The notes under the pieces are model-generated. The model made no database searches. It saw only the letters and a list, made by a program, of their open reading frames with translations, and had not been told where the DNA came from. This document shows, one piece after another, positions 13,714-22,500 of a DNA stretch of 45,322 bases. The stretch is from a virus. Location: IMG/VR virus record IMGVR_UViG_3300049893_001592, positions 1 to 45,322 of that record. One strand, given 5' to 3'. The translations under genes and the position numbers were made by a program. Within the stretch, counting starts at the first letter, position 1, and the number at the start of each line of letters is the position of its first letter.

Positions 13714-14963
13714 TACTTGACCTCAAATGCTGGGTTGTTTCTGGCCTTAGCTACGGCCGGATCATTGGCTGGGTACTGCTTGCTGGCTCCTGACGCCTTA
13801 TGCGTAACGGTAACCATGGGTACCGGTGGCGTGCTTTGGCCAGCCGCAGCGGCAGCAGCACTGGCTGAGGGCGTGTTAGCTATAGCCAGCTCGCTAAGTT
13901 TCTGTGTAATAGCCGCTAGTGCCTCGTCAGCCTTCTTGGGGTTTTTGCCAAACAGCATACCCTCTTCTTGCAACGCGTCCTCCCACTCGGCCTTGTCAAT
14001 AGCTTTTGTCAGCGGGTTGGTTTGCAAGATGGCCATAGCCTTGGCGGCTTTGACTGTGCCCGTCTCTTTGCCTTTGTAGATACTGTTGATCTGCTGCGCC
14101 AGTCGAGAGTATTGCTCTTCGCGCTTGAGGGCTGCCTTATCTACGGCCGCTGCCGCTTGCTCAGCCTCTTTAGCTTTGGCCAGTTCGCGCCGCGTGCGCA
14201 AATTTTCAGCAGTTAGCAGGCCGCGAGCTTCGGTGCTCAGGCCCTGCAGTCGCGCTGCCTCTTCGGCTCGGAACTTGTTCAGGTCGTAATCTTCTTGCGC
14301 TGCGGTCTCTTTATCAAGACGATCTGCCCGGCGCACCTTGTCACGCATGCCGGCTTCCGCAACGTCGCGCACATCAGCTTTCTGGCCTTTGTACTTAGCC
14401 AGCAGGCGCTCATACTCTCCTTCAAACTTTGGAGCCTCAGGCTTCAATCCAGCCAGGTCAATGCCGGCTTTTTGACCATACACGGCTGCCGCAAATTTTC
14501 CCAGCTGGGTAGCCAGCTCGCTGTACAACTGCCGCTTCTCAATGTCCTTTTGCGCGCTGTCTTGTTCTTGGTCAAGGGCAGCCAGGCGGTTTTTCAAGTC
14601 GTCAATGTCGGCACTCAGGTCAACACCTTCGCCACGCTCACGACGCCCTGGGAATTTGACTGACGCCATTTCTTTTTGAATTTGGTTAAGACGCGCAGCC
14701 AGGTCGGCAGGTTCCGCTGTAATATCAATCTCAGGAGCTTCGCCAGATGCCGCTGCGTTTTCCGCAATAAGCTGCTCGGCCGGCTCATCACCTGGAGCTG
14801 GGGCAGCGCTAAGGTCATCTTGAACAGGAAGGAGAGGCCCGGCCGGAAACTTAGCCACGCGGGCAGCAAGGTCTTCCTCGGCCGTCATCATGTCTTCATC
14901 GGCGTCATACTCATCATTGAGAATGATACGATCCGGCGTGTACGGTCTCTTATAAGTAGCCAC
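13713..14963 (-). CDS. Internal virion protein, coiled-coil rich
   Basis: 416 residues from a GTG start with AAGGAGG seven bases upstream; no in-frame ATG nearby is better placed. The acidic, Pro/Ala-rich first 100 residues look disordered; residues about 100-290 are a highly charged coiled coil (IDDLKNRLAALDQEQDSAQK and EAARLQGLSTEARGLL); an Ala-rich linker then leads to a compact end (VTVTHKASGASKQYPAND) that resembles a short beta-domain. It lies in the block of five large Ala/Gln-rich genes and is probably an ejected or core protein. Confidence 0.62.
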   Translation of the reverse strand: MATYKRPYTPDRIILNDEYDADEDMMTAEEDLAARVAKFPAGPLLPVQDDLSAAPAPGDEPAEQLIAENAAASGEAPEIDITAEPADLAARLNQIQKEMASVKFPGRRERGEGVDLSADIDDLKNRLAALDQEQDSAQKDIEKRQLYSELATQLGKFAAAVYGQKAGIDLAGLKPEAPKFEGEYERLLAKYKGQKADVRDVAEAGMRDKVRRADRLDKETAAQEDYDLNKFRAEEAARLQGLSTEARGLLTAENLRTRRELAKAKEAEQAAAAVDKAALKREEQYSRLAQQINSIYKGKETGTVKAAKAMAILQTNPLTKAIDKAEWEDALQEEGMLFGKNPKKADEALAAITQKLSELAIANTPSASAAAAAAGQSTPPVPMVTVTHKASGASKQYPANDPAVAKARNNPAFEVK

Positions 14964-14975
14964 CTGGTTGCCTCC

Positions 14976-15929
14976 TTAGATTGTTGATGCGCCGGCAGCT
15001 GTCCCGACGGCTCCGCCTACTTGCGCTCCCACCGCCGTTCCTGCTCCTGGAGCCACTGCGCTTCCAACAGCCGCGCCTATAATGGTGCCGGCTGCCTGCC
15101 ATGCCGCAGCGTTGTTGCGCTTTTTTGCCATCTCTTTTTCTTTCTTTTTCTGGATCTCTTGTTTCATGCGCGCAAGTTCGATGCCCATGGCGCGATCCAG
15201 GTCTCCCTTTTCGCGGATGTAACCCTGCTTTAGAGCCTGGCTAATTTTGTTTTCCATCATATCCAACGTAAGGATATACTGGTCGGTTTCCTTTATTAGC
15301 GAACGCATTTCGCTGTCAAACTCTTGCTGCGTCCGAGCATTGCTCAAAATGTAATCAGACAGTTGCCGGTCATTTGTAAATTTGCGCCCCATATCGTCGC
15401 GCTCAAACCGAAGGCGGCTGTCAACCAGCTTGTCTTTTACGTCGCTACCCAGGCGCTGCAAATCTTTGCGCTGCTGGATGGTTGCCATTTGCAGCGAGTT
15501 GTCTTGGTCAATGCCAAACGTCTGAAGCGCGTCAGCCGCCTGAATCTCTTGGTCCATTACTCGCTTGCGGGACTGTAGCATAGCGTTAGCCATCTCGTCC
15601 TGCTTGAGAGACGACAGATCCGCCAGCGCTTTATTTTGTACGAGTTTGCGCTGCGCGAGCTGAGCTGACGCCTGATTCTGAAGAGCCGCATTACTGACCT
15701 GCTGAGCTTGCGCGGCGGTCTGTGTTTGGGCTTGCTGGAGGGCTCCTGCATCTTGTCCTGCCTGTTGTGTCATTGCGCCAGCCAGTTGCTGACTAGCCTT
15801 GGCCTCGGCTTGTTGAGTAGGTAAAGCGCCAATCTGCCGCTGCAGCAGAATATCACGAGCCGCTTTTTGCTGGCTAGCAGTTTGTTCGTTTATACCTGGC
15901 ACGGTTTGTGCAAGTGCGTCAAAATCCAT
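14976..15929 (-). CDS. Internal virion protein with C-terminal glycine-zipper membrane segment
   Basis: 318 residues, start taken as ATG at 15929 (GAGG six bases upstream) rather than the GTG six bases earlier. The first half is Gln/Ala-rich helix (QQAEAKASQQLAGAMTQQAG); the middle is a charged coiled coil; the last 40 residues are a hydrophobic Gly/Ala zipper (AAGTIIGAAVGSAVAPGAG, then VGGAVGTAAG). This is the pattern of podophage inner-core proteins comparable in role to T7 gp14 or gp15, although sequence similarity was not testable here. Confidence 0.65.
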   Translation of the reverse strand: MDFDALAQTVPGINEQTASQQKAARDILLQRQIGALPTQQAEAKASQQLAGAMTQQAGQDAGALQQAQTQTAAQAQQVSNAALQNQASAQLAQRKLVQNKALADLSSLKQDEMANAMLQSRKRVMDQEIQAADALQTFGIDQDNSLQMATIQQRKDLQRLGSDVKDKLVDSRLRFERDDMGRKFTNDRQLSDYILSNARTQQEFDSEMRSLIKETDQYILTLDMMENKISQALKQGYIREKGDLDRAMGIELARMKQEIQKKKEKEMAKKRNNAAAWQAAGTIIGAAVGSAVAPGAGTAVGAQVGGAVGTAAGASTI

Positions 15930-15931
15930 GC

Positions 15932-16924
15932 TCACCTCGTAGGTTCAAAATAGTTTGGTTTAAAGCTGTCCGCGCCTGTCACATCAAACGAAGTAGAGGA
16001 CGTTGCTTGCGGTTTCTCAGCAAAAGCCGAAGAGTCCGGAGCTTCATATTCTGATGCAAACTTGCTCCAATCGGCACCCGCCGCTGCTGATCCGGCGCTG
16101 ATCCCGGCTTCCCACATAGCACGGGTAGCCTGATCTCTCATTGCCGCTTCGGCCATTGAGATGGCTGTGTCGATATCTATCTGAGCCAGCTGGCGCTGGT
16201 ACTCGCGGTTAGACACGTCTTCGCCTCGCTGAAAGTTTAAGTCGCGCATCAGGCCGTCAAGCGTCTCTCCGTAGATGATGCGGGCCTTTTCTTTTTCCCA
16301 ATTTGATCGGTCATACAACTTACGCTTTTCGCCGATGCGGTTAAGCTCGTCAATATACTTACGATCTTGCAAAGCAAGAAGTGTGCCAAGCTGCTCAAGC
16401 TGTGCGGCGTCGCGGCGAAACTCAAGCTCCTGATTAGAACGTTTAAAGTCCGCAAATATATCGTCAGCATCCATGCGGCCCTGAGCAGCCAGTGCTCGCA
16501 GCTGGGCTTCCGCCTGGCTGTTGATGCTGCGAAGCTTGCGCTGTTTAGCGGCATCCAGCTCGACCGTTTGCATCTGCTCTTGGCCAGCTAATGTACCAAG
16601 ATTTCGGTTGGCTTCTGCAGTCATCCCTTGGCGCTGTAGATCAAACGCTTGCTGCTGAGCGGCCCCCTGCTGCGCTATCTCTTGCTCTAGGCCCTGGCGC
16701 TGGGTATTGATAGCGGCGCCCTGAAGCGCGCTTTGCAGGCCTTGCTGCTGCAGTGCGGTCTTGGCTTGGTCGCCAGCCACTTGCTCTCCGACGTTGGATA
16801 CAGGAGCCGGGGCGGACGCCACCTTGCCCTTCTTGGCCGCCAGCAGCTGCTCAATGCGGCTCTGCTGGTTAACGGGCAGCTGTGGCGCTGCCGGCTGAGA
16901 AAGCTTATCAAACAACGTAGCCAT
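15932..16924 (-). CDS. Internal virion protein, Gln/Ala-rich
   Basis: 330 residues from the ATG at 16924; GTG codons at 16936 and 16933 would overlap the previous gene and lack a ribosome binding site. The first 150 residues are a Gln- and Ala-rich helix (QQGLQSALQGAAINTQRQG), the middle is a charged coiled coil, and the C-terminus is flexible and Ser/Pro-rich. Low-complexity composition and position match a core or ejection protein. No enzyme motif. Confidence 0.62.
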   Translation of the reverse strand: MATLFDKLSQPAAPQLPVNQQSRIEQLLAAKKGKVASAPAPVSNVGEQVAGDQAKTALQQQGLQSALQGAAINTQRQGLEQEIAQQGAAQQQAFDLQRQGMTAEANRNLGTLAGQEQMQTVELDAAKQRKLRSINSQAEAQLRALAAQGRMDADDIFADFKRSNQELEFRRDAAQLEQLGTLLALQDRKYIDELNRIGEKRKLYDRSNWEKEKARIIYGETLDGLMRDLNFQRGEDVSNREYQRQLAQIDIDTAISMAEAAMRDQATRAMWEAGISAGSAAAGADWSKFASEYEAPDSSAFAEKPQATSSTSFDVTGADSFKPNYFEPTR

Positions 16925-16929
16925 TCCTG

Positions 16930-19560
16930 TCACCACTTAGTATTTTGGAGGTTTGGGTCAAGCGCTAAAAAGACGTTTCCTCGGGCTTTGCCAAAGTTTA
17001 CCAGCTCGTTCCGAAGAGACTTATCGGATAAATCCAATCTAAATGTAGGGTCTTTTGACGTCTTGCTGGACATAAACTCCCGTAATGCTTGGGCCTGTTG
17101 GACAGTGATCTGGCCTTTGCCGGTCGGATCTATTGCTAGGGCCAAATCGTCATAAGCCTTGCCGGCGCCTTTTGCCACCTTATCTGTGGACTTGCCGTTT
17201 ATGGCTGGATAATCTACCTTGCTACGCAGCGTCCGCAACTTATCGCCGCCAATCCGGTAGGCCCAATTAGCCATCGGATGTTTGTCAGTCTTGTATTTAG
17301 ACAGGATCTTGCTGTACGCTTCTATAGAGTTGCGATCCTCAGTCAGAAGACTGTCTGCCTCTTGGCGCACATTGTCTAAGTATTTGTCTTTCATGGCTTC
17401 TCTTACGCCATTAAGCTTTGCGATTGTAGGCGAATCCTTGCTTAGGCCGCTAGTTTGCGCCGCCTTAATCAGGCGATCAATCTGGTCAAACGACGCCGGG
17501 TCGCCCCATTGCGATTCTGTAAACCGCGAAAAGTCACCAGATGTGATAGCATCCTGCAGCTCGCTATAGATACCTTTGGCAGTGTTCTGCACCAGCCCTT
17601 GCCCGCCAGCATTGGTTTGTTCGGCCAACGTCTGATATCCTTTGCTGCCAGTGCCGTACTGCTGTCTGAAGTAGTCGGCATCCTTGCCAGCCAGTTCGGC
17701 TTTACGAGCAGCAGCCAGTTGTCGTGCATCTGCGGCGTCGATAACTCCGTCCGGTTTGCCGTCAGGCCCACCAGTAACATCGTACTGTTTCATCTGCTGT
17801 AGCGCTTGAACAGCGTCTTGGTCGCCGTAGGCTGCCCTGGCCTCAAGCTCTTTGCGTTTATCATTTAGCGCCTGGGCTGTTCCACCAAACACCTGCGTAA
17901 CGGCCGCGTCGTCGCTTTCGGCAATCATAGCTTTTTGCTCAGCTAAAAACTGTTTGAACTCGTCAACCATCTCGCCGTTTAACTGGCCGTCGCGATCAAA
18001 ATATTTGAGCTGGTCAATTGTCAGCGACTTAAAATCTGGATCGGTGCCTATCGTCTGAAGGTAGGTTGGCAGTCGCGTAAAGTTGTCAATAGCATTCAGC
18101 TGCGACTGGCTGTACACTTTGGTTGAAGGATCCAGGTCGTAGCGAGACTGTAGTCCAGGGCTGCCTTTGACTTTAGTATACGCGTTTGCCTGCTGCTGCA
18201 AATCGGTCATGTTCATGCCCTGCAGCTGCGGCAGCTCTTCTGGCTTAAAACTGTTAATGTACGCGCGGCCTTCCGGGCTGGACTTTGCAAACTGGTACGC
18301 CGGAGAGGACTGCAGCTGTTGTTGAAAATTGGCCAGATCTGATGCAGTGTACGCCTTGGTCTTATCAAAGCCAGGAACCAGGGCCGCGATAAGATTTTTA
18401 TCTTGGATAGCGTCTGCTCCAAGCTGTTGAACTTGCTGCTGGGTTTGGCCGAATTGCTGCTGCGCCTGTTGGCCCGCTTGCGCCGCCTGTTTGATGGCCT
18501 GCTCGTTTTGCGTCATCCACTGCACAAGCCCGCCAAATTGAGCAGAGGGGATCAATTTCTCGCGTTCTTCTGGCGACGAGATGGCCCACTGTTCAATCAG
18601 GTCAGAAAACTCTTGGTCCTGCAGCAGCTGGTCTACGCGCATGTCCTCTTCGCCGACTTTAACGGTAGCGGCCATGTCAATCGGTTGAAGCGCACGCTCG
18701 ACGGCTTGCTCCTGCCCGACACCTCCAGCCTGGTAAAACTGGCCCAGCTGCGTCATAGCCGCTTGCTGCTGCATGCCGGTCTGACCAAGCGCTTGGGCCT
18801 CCAGCTTTTCTTTTTCTGCCGTCACCTTATTGCGGTACGCCTGCACCTCTTTGACCAGATCCTCTACACCTAGCGTAGATACGTCTTTGCCCAGCTGCTG
18901 GCTGAGTTCTAATACGCCGCCCGCATACCCCATTTCTTTCAAGGACGCGTCCAGATCGCTGCCTCGGATAGCAGTAGGATCAGCAGCGCGGCCTAATGCA
19001 GCGTCTGTTGTTTCCAGCAGGCCGGTAACTTGCGCCGGCGTGATGCCCAAGTTCTGCAAAGTAACCAGGGCCTGCTCTTGTTTGGCTGGGTCATTGGCGT
19101 AATCAGCCAGGGCGGCGGCGGCCTGCTGGTACCGTGCGTCGGTCATTGGTATAACCTTGCTTAGCTCGGTCTCACTTGCTTGGCGCTGCACCGGTTGTTG
19201 GCCGGCCTGGTTGACGCGCTCCTCTACCAGTTTTTGTATGCGAGTATCCAGGCCAGCCAATTGAGCGAGCCTCTGCGCCTCTGTCAACTGCTGCTGCTGA
19301 CCGCCAGTTAGAGCGGCCTGCTGCTGAGCGTACCGCTGCGACAAAGGCAACTGGTCCTGTTTAGGGGCCAGATTCTCTTTGATGACGGCTTGCTTGCGCG
19401 CTTGTGTGCCGGCCATGTCGGCCTGTTTGGCTGTTGCCCCAAGAGCATCGGCTTGGGCCGCACTGGTTGTTTGCGGAAGGTCCAGGCGCTGCATCCTGTC
19501 CTTCAGCGTCTCGGCGTTGGCTTCCTGCAAACCTTTAGCTGTGCGAATAATAGCCATCAT
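16930..19560 (-). CDS. Large internal virion protein with EF-hand-like loop
   Basis: 876 residues, two adjacent ATG codons at the start with AGGAG just upstream. Gln/Ala-rich helical throughout the first 500 residues. Near residue 600 the loop DGKPDGVIDAAD fits the calcium-binding EF-hand/dockerin pattern (acidic residues at loop positions 1, 5, 9 and 12, Gly at 6), with Lys at position 3 instead of Asp or Asn. A second, weaker DRDGQLNGE loop lies near residue 517. Size and neighbours suggest a major internal core protein. No lytic transglycosylase motif was found. Coupled to the nozzle gene by an ATGATG overlap. Confidence 0.62.
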   Translation of the reverse strand: MMAIIRTAKGLQEANAETLKDRMQRLDLPQTTSAAQADALGATAKQADMAGTQARKQAVIKENLAPKQDQLPLSQRYAQQQAALTGGQQQQLTEAQRLAQLAGLDTRIQKLVEERVNQAGQQPVQRQASETELSKVIPMTDARYQQAAAALADYANDPAKQEQALVTLQNLGITPAQVTGLLETTDAALGRAADPTAIRGSDLDASLKEMGYAGGVLELSQQLGKDVSTLGVEDLVKEVQAYRNKVTAEKEKLEAQALGQTGMQQQAAMTQLGQFYQAGGVGQEQAVERALQPIDMAATVKVGEEDMRVDQLLQDQEFSDLIEQWAISSPEEREKLIPSAQFGGLVQWMTQNEQAIKQAAQAGQQAQQQFGQTQQQVQQLGADAIQDKNLIAALVPGFDKTKAYTASDLANFQQQLQSSPAYQFAKSSPEGRAYINSFKPEELPQLQGMNMTDLQQQANAYTKVKGSPGLQSRYDLDPSTKVYSQSQLNAIDNFTRLPTYLQTIGTDPDFKSLTIDQLKYFDRDGQLNGEMVDEFKQFLAEQKAMIAESDDAAVTQVFGGTAQALNDKRKELEARAAYGDQDAVQALQQMKQYDVTGGPDGKPDGVIDAADARQLAAARKAELAGKDADYFRQQYGTGSKGYQTLAEQTNAGGQGLVQNTAKGIYSELQDAITSGDFSRFTESQWGDPASFDQIDRLIKAAQTSGLSKDSPTIAKLNGVREAMKDKYLDNVRQEADSLLTEDRNSIEAYSKILSKYKTDKHPMANWAYRIGGDKLRTLRSKVDYPAINGKSTDKVAKGAGKAYDDLALAIDPTGKGQITVQQAQALREFMSSKTSKDPTFRLDLSDKSLRNELVNFGKARGNVFLALDPNLQNTKW

Positions 19561-22500
19561 CTTGCTCCTGGGTTAATTTCATTGACGCCGAGGTAAGACA
19601 AGCCGCTAACGGTGTAATCCACGCCAGCAAGAATGACCGACTCGTCTTTGGTAGAGTTGGTGTACTTGACCTGGATATAGTTAGACTTGCGGCGCGGCAC
19701 CGAAGCCTGGGCAAACTTGACCTTAGTGTTGGCACTCTTTATAAAGTCAAACTCGCCGGCATCTTCAAAAGCCGTTTGCAGATCATAGGCGATCTGAATG
19801 GCTGTGTCAACGTTGTCGCTATAACGCATCTCAAAGTGCGACGTGACGTAGGCCACGGACTTGCGGATGCCCGCAGCTCCAAAGTCGTTGGCTCGCAGCA
19901 AAATCACCGTCTCGGCTACCGCGTCTGCGTCATCCCGGAAATCGGTGGCGTTATCCTGGTTGCGGATGGAGAACACAGATCCGGTGCTGGACGCAAAGTA
20001 CGCGTTATTACCCAGGTTCGCCCATCCGGTGGCTGGATGGTTGGTGTACTCAGTCCATGCGCCCAAGCCGTTTTCCTCTTCGCGCTGGTGATTGTAAACC
20101 AGCACGTTGCTGTTCTTGAGGCTGCCAACCAGCGGCACTGACAGCTTGTACGCACTGCCTATTGCATAATGCGTGCCAGTTGCGGCGGACAGAGCGTCGC
20201 GGTTAACTTCATCCTGGTAGATCTTTTCGATGTAGATACCGGCGTATACGACGTTGAGGTTGTTGTCCAATTTGTAGACGCCGCTGTTATTAGCAAACAT
20301 GATGCCGTCCCGCGTTGGCGCAATCGAGTACGGTGCCGTGCAGCCAAGGCCGCGCGTTCTGAGCTTGCTGGTTACGCCGTTGCCAATATCCACGGCGTAG
20401 ATGGAGTTCTCTTTGAACGCGATTAGGAACTCTTCTTGGTTAGCGGCGGTGAACGCCGACGTTCCAAAGAAGGGGAGGCCGCCTGTCAACTCCTCGCCAT
20501 CGGCAGCGTTGACGTCAATGACATGCGCGGATGGAGCGCTGAGCTGATCTGGCGAGTCAAAGATCTCCGGATAGTTTTCGTACGACGCTGTAATCCGCGA
20601 CTGGAACAGCGGCGTAAGAGCTTGAGCTGCGGATGCTGCCGCTCGCTTTGTTCCGTCCACAAACCAGTTTGCCCCCGTGATCGCGGCCGACAGCACTACT
20701 TCAAACGTAGTGTCGAGCACAATGTCCTGGCGCAACACCAAGCGGCCGGGCCCCTGCGTTGTACCGGCGGCGGCAGCTATCCACGGCGTAAAGTCCTCCT
20801 GGCCGGAGAGTGTGACGTCGGTAGCCCGCATGGTGGCATTGATGGCCGAAGCTAAGCGCTGGATGGCTGTCAGCTCATTGAGCACGTTGGCGCCGATTTG
20901 CGCGTAATTGCCGTCCGTGCCCAGGAATACCGGCACGTATCCGGTTGTGGCTTTTACCCATGTGTCTACATCGTTTGCCGACGTTGCCAGCGTGCCGACA
21001 GTCGTTACGCGGAACGTGGTTGTAAGCGGGGCTGACGCAACTTGGTACCAGCCTGCAAACGTCAGGTCATTATTGTTGCCTGTCGCGGCATGGTAAAGAT
21101 AGACCCAGTCTCCAACAGCCAGGCCGTGCGCAGCGCCTGTGGTTACTTCAAAGTAGCCGCTGGCGGATGTGACCGACGACACCGCCCCCGAGCTGGACGT
21201 TACAAACTCAAAGTTAATACGGTCTACCATGTTGGTCAGCAGCCCGGTATCATTAGAATCTTTGCGCAACAAGAAAGTCTTGCCGGTTAGAGCAGATGTA
21301 GCCAGCGAGCCAAAGCCGTTATCAGCAAGGAGCGACAGGTCCAGCTGCGGGTAGCCTTTGACGTTCATAAGCAGCAGTTTGTTGTTCATAGATGTCAGGT
21401 ATTTTGCGCGCAATGGCTGAGACCAAGAGACGCCAATCTCTTCGCCAAGCAAGGCGGTATTGACCGGATCCAGCGACGACAAGAACGTGTCGGCTGTAGC
21501 GTCTGTGAACTCAATATAGCCGGCTGCGTTGTTGAAGTTCAAATCAACCACGCCTACGCGATAGTACGGGCCGCTGCTGCCTACTAGGGTGCGGTACACC
21601 TTAACATCAAGCGAGTCATAGTTGTACATGCCAAAGGCTGGCAGGCCTACCAGTTTATGCTTGATCTGTCCCGCTGCGGTCATGTCAATAACGTAGTCAT
21701 CCAGGCCTGTTGCCGCGCCGGCTGTTATGTTGCCGTTGGCGTCAATGGCGTTTAGCCTGAAGTAATAGCGGTAGCGGTTAGCCAGCTGGATGCTGGTCAC
21801 GGAACCCGGAGTCAGGATAGACGACGTAACCGTCACAGTGCCGTTGCTGCCGGAGGATCCTACCGCCTGAACCGTGTACGTGTCGCCCAAGTTGGACACA
21901 ATGGTGCTGCCCACCGTAAACGCCGCTTGTGCGCCTAAAGCCACCGTAAACACAGAACCGGCCGCAGTGGCAGAGGCCAGCGTACCGTTGAGCGGTATAG
22001 ACGCCGTGCCGGTATCTACGTTACTGAATAGTTGCGGCGCCCAGTACTGGAGGCCCGCGCGATACACGTTGGTCCCGTCGTACTTCAGCACTTCGTCCTG
22101 GTTGTTGATAAAGTACATGTTATCCGCAATAACAGTAGAGCGGACGGTCGCCTGGTTGGTAAACCCGTCAGACGGCAGGTGCTGGTAGTAGGTCGAAAAC
22201 GGCAAGTTGTCGGACGTAACCGGAGACTCAAGCGGCACCCAACGCTCGGCTGTCTCGAGCGACATTGGGGAGGACGCGTCGTATAGGTCTATCTCTTCGT
22301 CTAACTGAAGCGTTGGGCCCACAATTGACGACGTCAAGCCGGACACTACCCAGGTTGCGGCCACGGTAAAAGACGACGTAGACGGAGCGGACAGGGCCTC
22401 ATACTCGCCGTTGATCGTGGCGTCAAAATCGCTAGTCAATATCACGCGCATGCCGGCGCGAAAGTTTATGACGGCGCTTGCGGTAACCGTGGCAGTTGTA

